Source: Hoplostethus atlanticus (lineage: Eukaryota > Chordata > Actinopteri > Trachichthyiformes > Trachichthyidae). Taken from it: a stretch of 64,000 nucleotides of DNA. Within the stretch, counting starts at the first letter, position 1. Each line of letters begins with the position of its first letter. Below, piece after piece: positions 12,588-24,960 of the stretch. Position numbers and translations under genes: made by a program. Location of the stretch: assembly GCA_034670405.1 (NCBI GenBank), contig JAXDDX010000014.1, forward strand, positions 4,445,001 to 4,509,000, read 5' to 3'. Under the pieces are notes generated by a model. It saw only the letters and a program-made list of their open reading frames with translations. It searched no databases and was not told the DNA's origin.

Positions 12588-12824
12588 TCAAACGTACGCA
12601 TTGACTCGGGCAGCGATTGTCTCCCACGCCAATTCCCTCTCCTTTGCCGCTGCAGCTGTGTTGCTCTTCTTTTTGAAAATTTGTTCATATTCCCCAAATG
12701 CATGTAGTAGCACTTCCAACTCCAGTGGTGTGACGTACAACGACCTTTTCTGCTTGCCGGTTACCATGGTGAATTGTAGTATCGGACCTCCATTGATGAT
12801 GGCTTTTCTATTGTCGTCAGGCAC
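12588..12824 (-). pseudogene. Harbinger Myb/SANT-like accessory protein fragment
   Basis: Minus-strand open frame of 78 codons. It reads MPDDNRKAIINGGPILQF, then KRSLYVTPLELEVLLHAF, and AKERELAWETIAARVNAY. The last part matches the helix pattern (A-K-x-x-x-W-x-x-I-A-x-x-V-N-A) of the Myb/SANT-like accessory proteins of PIF/Harbinger elements, which escort the transposase and bind DNA. It lies convergent to the transposase fragment. The conserved part runs out at 12588, so only a fragment is left. Confidence 0.65.
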
Positions 12825-12985
12825 GCGCTTAACTCAAGGTTAACATACCGAGAGTTGATTGAACTAACTCAGATCAGCCATTCTGGAACCGAAAACCCAG
12901 AGTTTCCTATCTATGAGTTAATCAACTCAGAGTTCAGGGTTAGACTCAGAGTTTGTTGAACCTGCTTCCTGGAACGGACCCAGGG

Positions 12986-13640
12986 GCTAATGGCAAACCA
13001 CCCCTCCTGGCTGGAAATATTGAATAAATATTATTAAAAATGATTCTAAAACAGCTTTTTTTTCAATGCAAGCTTGGGTAGGGTGGTGCTCTCGCATTCT
13101 GTATTGATCACCCGCCACTGTTTACAACAGTTTGGTCTCTTGCTCGAACACTTGTGTTGGCTCTGCAAGGCACTAAGGTACACTCCACATCACCTGTTCC
13201 AAAAGGTGTCCAGCTTGGTGCCAAGCTCTTTACTCACTTCCATTCTTACTTGGAGAGATTTTCCAAAGTCAACAGGAGGGGTTGGTTATGTTGGTTCCCA
13301 GTTGTGGCTGCAGTATATGGCCTTCAACTCTGAGCAGTCTGTTGTTCTCAACAACAGGATGCAGCTGGCAAAGATTGCTGTTAAGAGGAAGGTTAGATGG
13401 TGCTTTGATGCACTTCAATGCCTCTGACTAGCACTTGTGCTTAACATTTTTGATCAGTTTGATCATGATCATAGTTTGGCTTTCTCTTCTTCGGGCATAC
13501 TGTTGTGATAGATGTAACACCCACTGCAGTCGTCTCCTTGTCTACACTGAGAAAAGGAACGAACAATGTGATATGTGCTACTGCTGTCTATGGAAGAAAA
13601 CTTGAATATACTGTACGACATGAAATAGTAGTACAAATAT
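12986..13640. other. unrecognised, one 117-codon open frame
   Basis: Plus-strand open frame 13074-13427 is longer than most chance frames here (starts MGRVVLSHSVLITRHCLQ), with no domain I recognise. Flanks look like ordinary non-coding DNA. It could be a transposon remnant. I would not call a host gene. Confidence 0.3.
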
Positions 13641-15060
13641 GTATTAATAGTAGTGTAGCGTGTTGAGCTTCGTTATGAACGATGAGACTATTTGGTCAAT
13701 TCTGAAAATTGACAATTATTGAAATTATTCTTAGTAATTAATATCTTATTAATTAACACTTGCGGGGCACCACCAGTTTACACTGGAATAGACTCTTTAT
13801 AATGATATCAGTCTAATAATCAGAAGAGGTGAGCTCTAGATTTCAGTGATTTTCTACCTTCATGTCCAGGATATATCAATGACACACAAAAGCCAGTTCT
13901 TTATAAATGCAAAGATTTTATTAACTATGTAAATAAAACACCAACAAAATGAATAAATGCATACTAAACTAAAACAGATAATGGCAATAAAACTGACAAA
14001 CAAGATAGCAAGATAAACAGTGGCAGAGGATATATCAAATAAGGTAGGAAGTTAAACAGTGGCAGAGGATATATCAAATAAGAGTGGCCAATGATATTGG
14101 GATCAAAGATGGCAGGGAAGTTTGCACCGACAAAACGACCTGAGCTGTAATACGTCTAATTGCGGCAATGTGGCAACAGCGAAAGATGGAGGACAGCTGA
14201 CAGTTTCCGGGAGACTTGGGACAGAAGGACAGAGAATAGTGGAGAGAGAGAGAGAGAGAGTATTCTAACCTCACTTTCACAGTTCAACACTGCCTTTGCA
14301 TCACCCGTGCATCAACAAGAAAGTTGGTTACCGTCTGGTTTGCAGGGTGTCAGAGGCGTCCTCGTCTCCGTGGTAACCGTCGCGCAGTCGCAGTGGACAG
14401 GTAAACACACGCACGTGTTGGTCTGGACCAGTCGACGTCAGGAGGGCCGTTGTGGAGTGCGGCCCGGGGGCCGTTGTTCGTCGGAGTCGTCGTGCCAACA
14501 GTTCACCTCAGTGGAGATAGAGGGATAGGGCGATGTGTTGACTCACGTCGTTCAGGAAGCAGAGTAGAGTAGCGGCTGGCTTCTGACGTGGTTTCGTAGT
14601 CTTCTGGATTAGGTTGAGTGAACTCAATCGGCCGTCTCGGCAAGATTCACTCTAGAGCTGGTCTGGTACTTGAGCTGAGAGAAGAGCTTTGAGCCAGGTT
14701 CAAACTTAGTTACAAGACATGCTGCGGGACGGGCTGCAGGACCGTTGAGTTGAGTTTCTTGATGTTCCTTGATGTTTCTTGATGTCTTTCCGCCTGAGTT
14801 TTTGCCCGTCCGTCCGTTGCAGGAGTTGTCCTCCTTTGTTCGTTCGAGTTTGTAAGATTTCGTGTGTGTTCTGAGCCGAGCCCAAGGGTCAAGGGCTGAG
14901 AGGCTTTTATGGTATGTCAGAAGTGGTAGGTGTTTCCCTCATTTGCATGCATCAGATTTACAACTTGATGACCGGTGATCGCCACCCCCTAAAACTGCAT
15001 TTCCAGCTCAGGTTTGGAAAACATCCTTTTTCTTGATCCTTTGGGGATGCAAGTGACATA
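13640..15060 (-). mobile_element. possible LTR-retroelement fossil
   Basis: Read on the minus strand, the segment has an octamer-like ATGCAAAT (about 14940), a TATA-like CATAAAAGC (about 14905), a long leader-like GC-richer stretch, AATAAA signals around 13920-13940, and near 13785 the word TGGTGCCCCG, which could be a primer-binding-site start. That order fits a long terminal repeat of a retrovirus-like element, broken and without recognisable gag, pol or env. The family is not assignable and other explanations are possible. A 38-bp tandem duplication sits at about 14016-14081. Confidence 0.25.
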
Positions 15061-15919
15061 TTTAATCACCTAACAACAAATGGGTTTGAATGACACCAAA
15101 CATCACTGTCTTACCACAAAATACTGGCGAGTAAACCAAAAGTCCTGATAACACATTCTGTGTGCCTTGAATAACCAAGATACTACATTGGGGAGTAGGG
15201 TACATCATCTGCCACAGGGTGTGAAGTTTAAATCTAATAAACATATACAGAAAGCACATTTTTGCAATACATTCCAGAGTTTCTTTGTTCTCTTGTTCTG
15301 TGTCTCCCTTGGAAGGCAGATTAGGTACATTTCCCCGGCCCTTATCATCGGTCCCATCTCCTAATGGCACCAGAGTGGGCTAGTCGAACCTGCAAAGTGT
15401 TACTTTTTGGCAGCTTTATGGGGGAAATCCACCTTTTGCTGCAAAGGGGGTTCCTTGGGTTCCTGGGAGCACAGCAGGGGTCTTGACCTCATAGGAAGAC
15501 CCTGGGAGAGGAATGTGTTAGACTTTGGGTGTTGCTGTGTATGGTCCGAAGAGGGGGGGAGGCCGATGTCTCCTGCATACACTACAGTAGTAGTTGCAGT
15601 ACATATGTCATTCTGTATTTGATTCATATAAAGTTTATAAATGAATTAATGCTTGTTTGCAAGTATTGGAGTTGAAGATCTTGGAGGTCTCAGATTGTGT
15701 CTCCATCTGGTCCACTCCACTTGCATCTTGCATCTGGGAGGACTGAATCCCAATCTTAAAGTTATGTTGGCTGATAAGTGTATTGAAACAGGGGCAAGGA
15801 CATGAAAAAGGTTGTATCAGCTATGTGTCGTTGACAGGACTACTGAAGGGCTTTTGCTTGGCAGCAACTTGGGACATGAACACATCTTCTGCTATGTTCC
15901 AAGACACTGACTGCATTGC
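15061..15919. other. no recognised gene
   Basis: Non-coding. Overlapping open frames on both strands at about 15400-15627 show no domain. Confidence 0.45.
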
Positions 15920-16660
15920 AGGGGGAGCTCATCAGAGAAGAGGTTCTGAACTTCTGGTTCTGGCACTTGAAGAGAGTGTGGCAGCGCCTCTTCCAACTCA
16001 AGAGACTAAAGCGATTTGGTATGGGCCCTAAGAACCTCTGCAAGTTCTACAGTTCTTCCATTGAGCGCATCCCGACTGGGTGCATCACCAACTGGTATGG
16101 CAACATTACAGCCCTTGACTGCAAAGTGCTACAGAGGGTGATGCGGACAGGCCAAGTACATCACTGGGGCCGAGCTACCTGCCATACAGGATCTCTATAC
16201 CAGGCGGTGCCAGAAAATCACCAAATACCCCAGTCACCCAGCCCACAGACTGTTCGTTCTGCTACCATCAGGCAAACGTGACCGGAACATTGGCTCTCGG
16301 AACAACAGGCTCTGACACAGCTACTACCCCCAAGCCATAAGACTGCTAAATAGCTCACCAGATCCAGGCATCCCGGTCGATCTACTCCATCACTATCCTG
16401 CACTGACTCTACACACCTTATAGACTGTACCCACACCAACCCTTGCCATTCATCCTGGACTTCACTTTTTTTTCCTACTGTGTATTATGTCCCTTCTTAA
16501 TAATACACAACTGTACAACTGTCCTGTACATATACACTTCATATATATATATATATTATATTTCAGTTTTTTTATTCTGTTATTACTCTTTTTTTCTTTT
16601 TTAAAATTTGATTTGTTTCCACACTAGGTAGGGCTTGTAAGTAAGCATTTCACTGTATGG
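15920..16660 (+). mobile_element. non-LTR retrotransposon C-terminal fragment with 3' tail
   Basis: The open frame at 15916-16281 contains QLKRLKRFGMGPKNLCKF and SIERIPTGCITNWYGNIT. In other frames it continues as LPAIQDLYTRRCQK, ITKYPSHPAHRLFVLLPS, GKRDRNIGSRNNRL and YYPQAIRLLNSS. This is the C-terminal end of a fish LINE ORF2. Frame shifts lie between the pieces. The 3' tail ends near GTAAGCATTTCACTGTA at about 16640-16656. The clade (Rex-type or another) cannot be settled by eye. Confidence 0.75.
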
Positions 16661-19600
16661 AGGCAAGTTGTGGATCTCATTTCTGAAAACATGTTCAAAA
16701 TGCAAAAATTTAATCTGAAAATGTTCAAGAACTACAAATATAAATACATAAATTTGTACATTTCAATATATTTGTAAAATCCTTTACATGTGTATTTAAC
16801 ATTTGTTCTCCATTAGTTATGCATTTATGCAATTCATTCAAATTTATTTGGATATCATTTTAGAAGACATAAGTGAAAAAGTATTATTTGTGGATACTGA
16901 AATATATGTGTATCATGGTAGATATTTGTGGATTGTCTCCTCTGGGTTACCGATTGTCTCCTGTGGGTTACGTATATTAAAGTCCAATAAAAACATCCAG
17001 AAAAAACTTACTTTGCTCAATGGTCTTGTTAAGTCTTTTACTTGTGTTTAATAAACTCAAATGGTATAATTTTTTCTTGTTGTCATATACTCAAATGGAC
17101 TACTGTTGTGTTACCAGTTAATTTAATTTTCAGTAACTTGCAACCTAACCTTAGAAAAGCAAAAATACTGCATATATGAATCGTGATATCTGAAAGTATG
17201 GGAAACTGTCGGACACATGAAAAGGTAGGAAGAGAGAGGCAATACAACCATTTCTTAGGCACTTTCAACATTTTTGGGTGACATATTAATTAATAAAATA
17301 TAAATTTCACAGCAGCATGTTGTACACGAAATGAAAAACAAAAGGAAACATCATCTTGCTGGAGATGTAAGGCAATGTTTACAACCTGAAATTGAGAAGA
17401 GATTGAAATTGAAGATTTTTGGTGATTTGTGCATCTGGCAAGTAATAATGTTAAATAACTGGAGGTGTAAGGAATTCTTAAAGGATCATTTTATAACTTG
17501 TGAATTTGGTCTATTTTGGTGAGTGCCACATAAAATGCTCTCTTGCATTGTAATAAGGTACAAAGGGCACCTCAGATCAATACTTTCCTGATAAAGAAGT
17601 CATTGACAGTATTATACTGTACTGTTATACTTCATCAGAAACAAGTCTTTCTTCAGTGTACACATTGTTTTTAATAAGTTTTAGGCATGGCTCAAAATTA
17701 ACTTAAGTGTTGCTCAGAAATTTAGGAAATGTCATAGAAATATTGTCACATATGTTGACTTATTCACATTTGATGGGGCTAAGGTGGGGGGCCTGTAGAA
17801 AAATGTTTTAAGTTAATCGAAATACTGTGCACGATAAGCAGTTCCAGATTAGATTTTTAAAACAATCAATTTGCTCAATATTTCTTATATTTAAGGGAAT
17901 TATTCTTTGTTGGCTTCCATTACACATCAAGACAGAGAGGGAATAAATGTATATATCATAGGGCTGCAAACAATTGTAATTTCAGTTTTTTATACTATTT
18001 GAAACAAGAAGTTTTCAAAGGATAATTTCTTAATTTCTTAGAGTGAAATCACTGTATGGAAATGAATACACGTGTTTACATGTGTATACACGTGCAGCTG
18101 TGAGAAATTACCACTGCAAACACCAAAATGCTTTTTCAGTCAGTAGGGGGAGAAAACACTTCATCCTATTCTGTCTCAAAGAGCCATCTCTTCTCTCTCA
18201 CTCTCCCTCCCTCTGCCTCCTGAGTTTCCCTCCCCCACTGTAGGCAACACCATGAGTCAGAGAACAGCACGTTGACATGAGTGGCGTGGCCAGCCTTACA
18301 TACAGAGTCAAAGATATAACCTAGAATTTATTCATACAGACTTTGGGATTATTCACAAATGTTCTTAAAGAGTTTAACTTAATCCATCATAACTCAAAAA
18401 ACAGGTCTGTTTTACTCCAAATTTAAGTGAAAAAATATAAGCACCACATAAAGAAAGTCATTAGTAAGGGGTGACAGTGTTTCAACAGGGGGTTAGGGTC
18501 ATTTTTACTGTAAAGATTCAGTTTTTAAAGTATGTATGTGCTATGTCTGTGAAGATATTTTTTAATACTCTCCTTTTTTTAAGAAAACAAAAAACAACAC
18601 ACATTTGCAGCTTGGAAACTGCCCATTGCAACCACAGTCTACTACTGGAGCCGTGGGGAATTGCCCAAAACAAAAATGTTTTTAAATTTTAAAAGATGAG
18701 TGAGGGATGTTCATTCAGGTTCTCTGTCTCCCAGCCAGTCTGGGGGAACCTAACCAGCAACCTACCTGTCAGTCAAGCTTAAACACAATACTCATCCAGC
18801 CTGTCTGTCTCCCTCTGATGAATTATGGTGTTGTCGCTTTAGGTGATTGGTCAAGATCAAGATTGGTGTAAACTCTCTTTGGTTTGGAATTTCTTCATAC
18901 ATTCTATTGCCTCTTCTTTCTACTCCTCTTCAAACTGTTGGAATCTGTGACCATAACACATTAGCTCTAATTGACTCTCTTGTCTTAAAATTGACCTTGC
19001 TAAATTTAGAGATGAATTGTGATGCAGTTTGGAAGCAACACTTGTTCATTTGGATGTATGGCTTCATAAAGGGTTTCTTGCAAAACTACTGGCCCTCAAC
19101 TGGCCATAACGTACTACACAAGTATGTTTTGGTATTTTTTATTGATGAAGAGAGTGAAGATTAAATTTAGGAACATTTGGCTAGATAGTTAAACAATGAA
19201 TGATGACACAAGTCCACTTATTTCAGCGCAGAATTTACGTACGAGACACATACAATTGGTTGAGAACAACATGGTTGGAGAGACATCTGATGACACACAG
19301 CTGCTGCTGTGAGATTTTTGATATCTTAATTATGTCATTCTTGAGGAAGGTCGCTCAGAAAAGAACACACCCCGCGGATGAGGTGAAGAGACCATACTCT
19401 GATAGAGACATACTCAGATTAGTAAATTTTTGACTCATCTGTGCCATTGTGTATCAAAGGTCAAACTAAAGTCCACAAAGAGTAGACATGTGTAAGTCCC
19501 TGTGACGCTCCTTGCTTTGTGGGGATAGTGCCCTTAGGGAGTTATAGACCAAACACACACTAGTGGATGGGGCTCCATCATACATTGCTTAAGAATCCAT

Positions 19601-21350
19601 GCTGTAATCCCGTCCAACCCATGTATCTTGTTTTTAGTTTTTCCTAGCTGCTGGGCCATGCCCCCTTCACTACAATGTGACGCAAACAAGGGACTCACAC
19701 TTTCTAGTCTCTTGTTTTCAACTAAAGATATAAAAAGATATATAAGCTCAGTAACCAAATCCATTGGGTTGTCAGTTCACCAAAAAATGTCAATCCATTG
19801 GGTTGTCACTTCATGGTGAACTGTGGGTCAGAAAATCTTGCCATCCTCCTGGCTTTCTAAAATGATTCCTCCTCCACTTTCTCCTTACAACTTAGTTTTG
19901 AGCAGAGTAACTGACAGGGCCTGGACTTCTCCATGAAAGTAGCCTCTATATTCCCATAGCATAAGCATTAGTACTGTTGTGACATGGGGGAATGTAAACA
20001 TACTGATAGTACAAGGGGAGATCATCATTAAAGTTAGAGATGTAAATTCTATAGGAGTTATCGGGATCTGGAAGTCATCAAAATGTTTTTCCTGATCAAA
20101 GACCAACTCATCAAGCCAGATTTAACAAAGCATAAAACCAGTTTTGTTGAAAGACATAGTCAAAACTATGTCCTGTGCTTTAAAATATCAATTTGACATC
20201 TCACTGTTGCTAACTGTAGGTAAAAAGATTTGTCAACAGGCCCAGCTTAGCCTTTATTTATTGATAGAAACATCACAAAATTTAAATATCTCTATTTATT
20301 TTGGTAGATACCAGCAATATTGTTGGCTGTGAATTAAAGGTTGAGACCGGATTCAGACAATAATTGCATCATAACATGCTGCAGAAAGAGCAACCAACAG
20401 TCTTGGGAGGGACAAAGGGAAAAGGCCAGGATCCAGGAACTGGCAAAAGACAGAGTTTGTGTCAGGGTTAGGTCGGGGGCAGGTCAGAACGCAGGCCAAA
20501 GACAGGCAGAAAGGCAAATCAATGGACAGGCATGGCAAGCTAATGAAGTCAGCATATTAGTATTGCACCTTTTTGGTAAGTCTCATGAAACATTACTGAA
20601 ATCTTGTAGTTTGTGTTGTTTGTGTTGAGTATTTTCTAGCTAGCAATGCTTAGCAGATGCTTTGGGGAAGTGTTAGTTGTGCTTCCTGTTGCTGCTATGT
20701 AACTATTGTAAACAAATGTGAACCACAACACTCTCTAAATATTTTTTCTTATGAATGCATATTGGCCAGAGTTTAAACTAGTAAAAGACTGGAGAAATGC
20801 CAAAGTTTGCACAATAAAAAAATGCTTTACTGTATTTGATGTTTATCTTATATGCATGTCTCACGTGCATTTCCAGTCTCATGTTTTTCATTTTAGTCAT
20901 GTAATTTTTGACATTTAAATTTTTCACAAATGCAAAATAAAACACAGTGTTAATTTATTACATATAAAGTCATCTGGTTTTTATTAGGCATTTGTTCCTC
21001 AGACAAAACCTGCTTCCAACTATTGTTTCTTAACAATATTGTTATATATCAATGGGCAAGCTACAATTGTATCACATCTTTAATGACACTATTTCTATGC
21101 CTTATTCATTGCCTTATATTGGGAAATGCATTCTAAATAACATCGAGCCTATAAATAGAAAAAGGGTAAATGGCATCATCACACAAGCACACACACGCAC
21201 ACACACAGACATGTTGTGTTGTGTATTTTAATTGTCTCACTGTTTGAAGTAACTCAAAGTGAATATGTGATTTGTCAATTGATTCTTTTTCTCCCAGGCT
21301 ATGAATAAAATGCTTTAATTATTGATGTGCTGACGTCAGATGTCCGCTTG
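16661..21350. other. long stretch without recognised gene
   Basis: AT-rich non-coding DNA. Small items: a 22-bp tandem repeat (GATTGTCTCCTCTGGGTTAC type) at about 16930-16975; a hAT-like end fragment AGGGCTGCAAACAATTG at about 17960; a duplicated CCATTGGGTTGTCA word at about 19763-19810. Open frames at 18847-19164 and 20341-20628 have no recognisable domain. Confidence 0.45.
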
Positions 21351-21760
21351 AATGTTGTATGTGGTGCAGACCTCTTTCTCCGGGCTAGCTACTTCCCCCA
21401 CCCGACTATCAACCCAATACCCCCCGCCCCCCACTGCCACCCTTCCCCCAACAGACACCCTCACACTCCCCCTATCTGACGCCCCTAGCTGGCATGAATG
21501 GATCTTCAAGCGCTTACGTTGCAGGCAGCTTGCAGAGAGGCGTCAACCAATTGGAAGGAGGATAATACAGAAATTAAGTCTCTATTTCTCCCCCCAACAC
21601 ACACACACAGCACACGCACACACACACACACACACTGCAATCCTTCCCACTAGAGGCTCGTCTGTGCCATGCCATCAGAGCACTGCTACTCGTGTAAATT
21701 GCATCTCAAAAGAGCTTTATAACAGTAGAAATGTGGAAGATTGGATTTTGTTATAAATTC
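21351..21760. other. C-rich block with CA microsatellite
   Basis: A cytosine-rich segment (about 21385-21490), then mixed sequence with CCAATTGG, then a CA-rich run (about 21597-21636). An open frame of 134 codons crosses it, but its composition follows the simple sequence (Pro/Thr-rich, then His/Thr repeats), so it is not called as a gene. Confidence 0.5.
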
Positions 21761-22919
21761 TTGAATTTTTCAAACATTTATTGCCACACTTTCCACAGAC
21801 ATTCCTACAACAATTATCAACAGATGGTGGTAGTATATTGTTAAACTTGATGATTTTGTCAATATTATCTTTGGCTTTCATTTCAGAATGGCTAATCCTC
21901 TAGGTATAAAAAATATGTGTGGATTGTTTTTTTATCTGTAGAAAAAATGGGTTTGAGTAATTCTATGAATTACATGCAGAGGAAATAAATGTTGAAGGGA
22001 CTTATTTTCCTAAATACAATGTAATATGTTTCTTTGTGTGCATATTGAAGATGATAAAAACATAGTATTGACGACAGAAAAACTAAACTGTGAAAAAAGT
22101 ATTTGAATTGGTGTGTTTAAATAAATACATGTAAAATTTCAACAAATTCTCTCTCTCAGCGTGTTCTGTAATGAAAACTAAAATTAAGATAATACATCAA
22201 TGGAATAGTTTACACATTGTAATATTTCAATATTAAATGGTAATCTGTAAAATAATGTTAGAGAGTGGTAAATGCTTAAAACACTGGTGTATATCAACTA
22301 TACAATACAAGAGATGACAAGGATCATTATGATGAAGGTGAGTTATCCTTGTGATGGGTGTCTCCTTTATGGTTTTATATTCATCATTACCAATCAATGC
22401 TGGCTGGAGGGGGAACTGTTGTGAGAGACCCTGGGGTGGATAAGTGATGAAGCTTTGTGTCTGAGCATTTCCTGATAATTTGTGTATTTCTTCCAATGAT
22501 GTGTGAATCATCACAGATCTGCCAGTCCTTATCCACCACTAACAGTATGTCCTGCATTAATGAGCTCCTTGTCAGCATGAACTTACACTGCTGAGATACA
22601 TAAGCATTTGCTCTCTTAATCTGTACATGGCCATGTCTGGAAGAAACTAGAGGGTGTTGCTTTTGTTGTTGTGCAATTCTTTGTCTAACCACCAGTGTCA
22701 AGAAAAGGTGTTGCTAGTTGTTCATATGCCACCAAACTGTTACTCTGTCCATTCTCAATACAAAACTAAAATGTTCACAATGTTGCCATGTCAACATTTT
22801 CCTTTGCCTAAAAATGCAAACCTCGTAACATCTGTTACCTTTTCTCAGCAACATCCTTCTTTGAATACATACAAAAAGAAAGACTAACCTTTTACCATCA
22901 GGAAAAATAAGAAATTAGG
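21761..22919. other. no recognised gene
   Basis: Non-coding DNA without recognisable repeats. Antisense open frames at about 22233-22701 show no known domain. Confidence 0.4.
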
Positions 22920-23240
22920 GGCTTGATGTGTACCCTACCCACCCCAAAGTATGGAGAGAGACAAAGACAGACAGGCATTGCTAGGACTGGCGTATGCCAT
23001 GGATGTGAAGAGATCCTGAGGAGGCGGAGGGATGGAGGGAGGCAGAGGCACATTGAAGCAGATGCAGAGAAATGTGAGAGGGTGTCAGTGAGACTGGTGA
23101 TGACGTGCTCATGGCTGCGGAGAGCTGGTGAGGCCGCGGCCCTGGCTCTGACTCACCTCATCCCCACGGGGCCTCCTGGTTGACGTCACTCAGCGTGCGC
23201 TGTGGCATTTCTCTGCTTCAACTTCTCTGTGAGCAGCAGC
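22920..23240. promoter_or_regulatory. GC-rich block with AP-1 and CRE sites, candidate regulatory element
   Basis: A GC-rich island in AT-rich surroundings. It holds TGACTCA (AP-1 type) at 23149-23155, a perfect CRE palindrome TGACGTCA at 23181-23188 and a half-CRE TGACGTG at 23101-23107. No gene is adjacent, so any target is unknown. The assignment rests on motifs and composition only. Confidence 0.3.
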
Positions 23241-23345
23241 CACACTTGAGCCTTTCTCACATCTAAAAGACTCTGAAAATGTGCATTTGTGTGTGTTGGG
23301 TGTGCATGTGTATGTTCACTCACATTCTCAACTTCAAACAAAATG

Positions 23346-23422
<77 letters not shown>
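23346..23422. repeat. compound (CTAT)n(CTGT)n microsatellite
   Basis: About ten CTAT units run directly into about eight CTGT units. A single-base change in an ancestral tetranucleotide array explains the switch. Confidence 0.97.
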
Positions 23423-24240
23423 CACAAACTGAAACACACGCATTAACACATACATGCACATAAGCATACTCATGCACACACATCTGTCCTAATGAATCCC
23501 TCTGAACCCAGAACTAAAGCTTTGTTAGGTGTTATAAACTTTCGAAACAACATTTGGACACTGTGAAATACAATGACATTGACCATAGAGACATGTTTTT
23601 ATGTTTGCATCTTACGAAAAGTATGGGCATTACAATGTATCCGCATTAATACAAAAGTAATACATACAGCTGCTAGTGCATTAACTCATTTTCATGATGC
23701 TAATATTTTCTATTTACTTTGCAGGTGGCCTCATGTATTAATTACTCTGTTTGTTTGTTTTAAAATATGACAGAATGTATGTTGGAGTTGTTATACCTAA
23801 ATGATCTTTATTTTAAACCACAGTAAACAGCTCAGAAGGTGTTGGCTTTGAGGCCAGCTAATTTGTGGATAGGGCACTACATTAAGTGTGTTCAACATGG
23901 AGAATGGTGGGTAAGAAGGGCACAATCATCTGCATATAAGTTAAGTCAAACTCTAGGTGAACCTCTCATAAATTAATACAAGTTCCAATTCTAAGTTTAT
24001 TTGATGTAAGTTTTCTTTTTAGGTTTTCTTGGGTGAGTGCATACAATACATGGCAACCATTGTAGCTCTGCTTACGGTCCACACACTGGAGGTACTGAGC
24101 TACTCACCTCTGAGCCCCACTGCTATTCCAATATCATCTGCTGTTTCGACTGAGGAATCAACAAGGAATCCAGTTTTTACAGGCTGCCATGAGGATGCAT
24201 TATAGAAGTCCTGGAGTTTGAGTGGGTATGTAGTGGTGTG
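23423..24240. other. no recognised gene
   Basis: Non-coding sequence between the microsatellite and the MITE-like segment. Confidence 0.4.
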
Positions 24241-24880
24241 TTGACACTCAAATCTCCATACCTGAAAGGAAAAACCCACCCTAAAACAATTATTGGCAAT
24301 GTACCTTGTATTTCTGGGTCCATGTTTGGTGGTGTATTTTTCATATTCCCATATATAGTCCATTCCATACATAGTGCAACTACATGCTAATGGAGTTTAA
24401 TAGGAGAAACCTCTTCAACTATCTAAAACAAACATAAATGTCAGGTTTTGGTGACAGTCCCTCAGAATAAAAGAGCATGGGTTTCTTTCTAGACTCGCCA
24501 TTTTGCACCGTTCAACAATTATACAGGGAGAAATCCATTGAAGAAGAGAAAGATATACCAATTTTTCCACCAACGATAGCCTCAATAGTTCACAATGTTC
24601 GCAGTCCAAGGTAATATAAATAATAATTACTAGTTATACTCACACTAGTACGCTTCTGCACAATCAACTCTGTTTGTGATTAACTAGAAATACCTGCTGC
24701 AGTTTGTTGTTGATAAAGCAACTTGTTAATGAGTTGGAGCCTATCTTCCCATCTTTCCACTTCATCCGACATGACATGAATACAGCAGCAACAAGTTCAC
24801 ACGTTCTCTGGGGGTTGTCAAAAGGCATTCTGGGAAATGTAGGAAATGACTAAGTGAAGTAGAAGTAGACAAGTTGTCTT
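24241..24880. repeat. possible MITE-like segment
   Basis: Contains GAAAGGAAAAACCCACCC at about 24262, a word seen at ends of small fish DNA transposons, and the GGCATTCTGGGAAATGTAGG block at about 24824-24843 that recurs in fish repeats. No paired inverted ends were confirmed. Confidence 0.25.
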
Positions 24881-24909
24881 GCCTTGACTACTCCACCGCC
24901 CAACCCCTT

Positions 24910-24957
<48 letters not shown>
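24910..24957. repeat. (CA)n microsatellite
   Basis: About 23 uninterrupted CA units. Confidence 0.98.

Positions 24958-24960
<3 letters not shown>

Larger units (their letters stand above)
11812..12985. mobile_element. internally deleted PIF/Harbinger element
   Basis: Long imperfect inverted repeats bound the segment. The left arm (about 11834-11883) contains AAACTCTGAGTTTTCCGTTC; the right arm (about 12891-12935, reverse complement) contains AAACTCTGGGTTTTCGGTTC. Inside are relics of both genes expected of this superfamily: a transposase N-terminus on plus (12058-12297) and a Myb-like protein on minus (12588-12824). The DDE transposase core is missing, so the element is non-autonomous. The outer left edge is degenerate, so the boundary is approximate. 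Confidence 0.75.

Noticed and set aside
18847-19164. 105-codon plus-strand open frame
   Set aside because: No known domain and no flanking splice sites supporting an exon. Likely chance.
21352-21756. 134-codon plus-strand open frame
   Set aside because: Composition follows C-rich and CA-repeat DNA. No domain and no splice or start context.
22923-23183. 86-codon plus-strand open frame over the GC-rich block
   Set aside because: Rich in Arg/Glu as expected from purine-rich DNA. No recognisable domain. Better explained as a GC-rich non-coding block.
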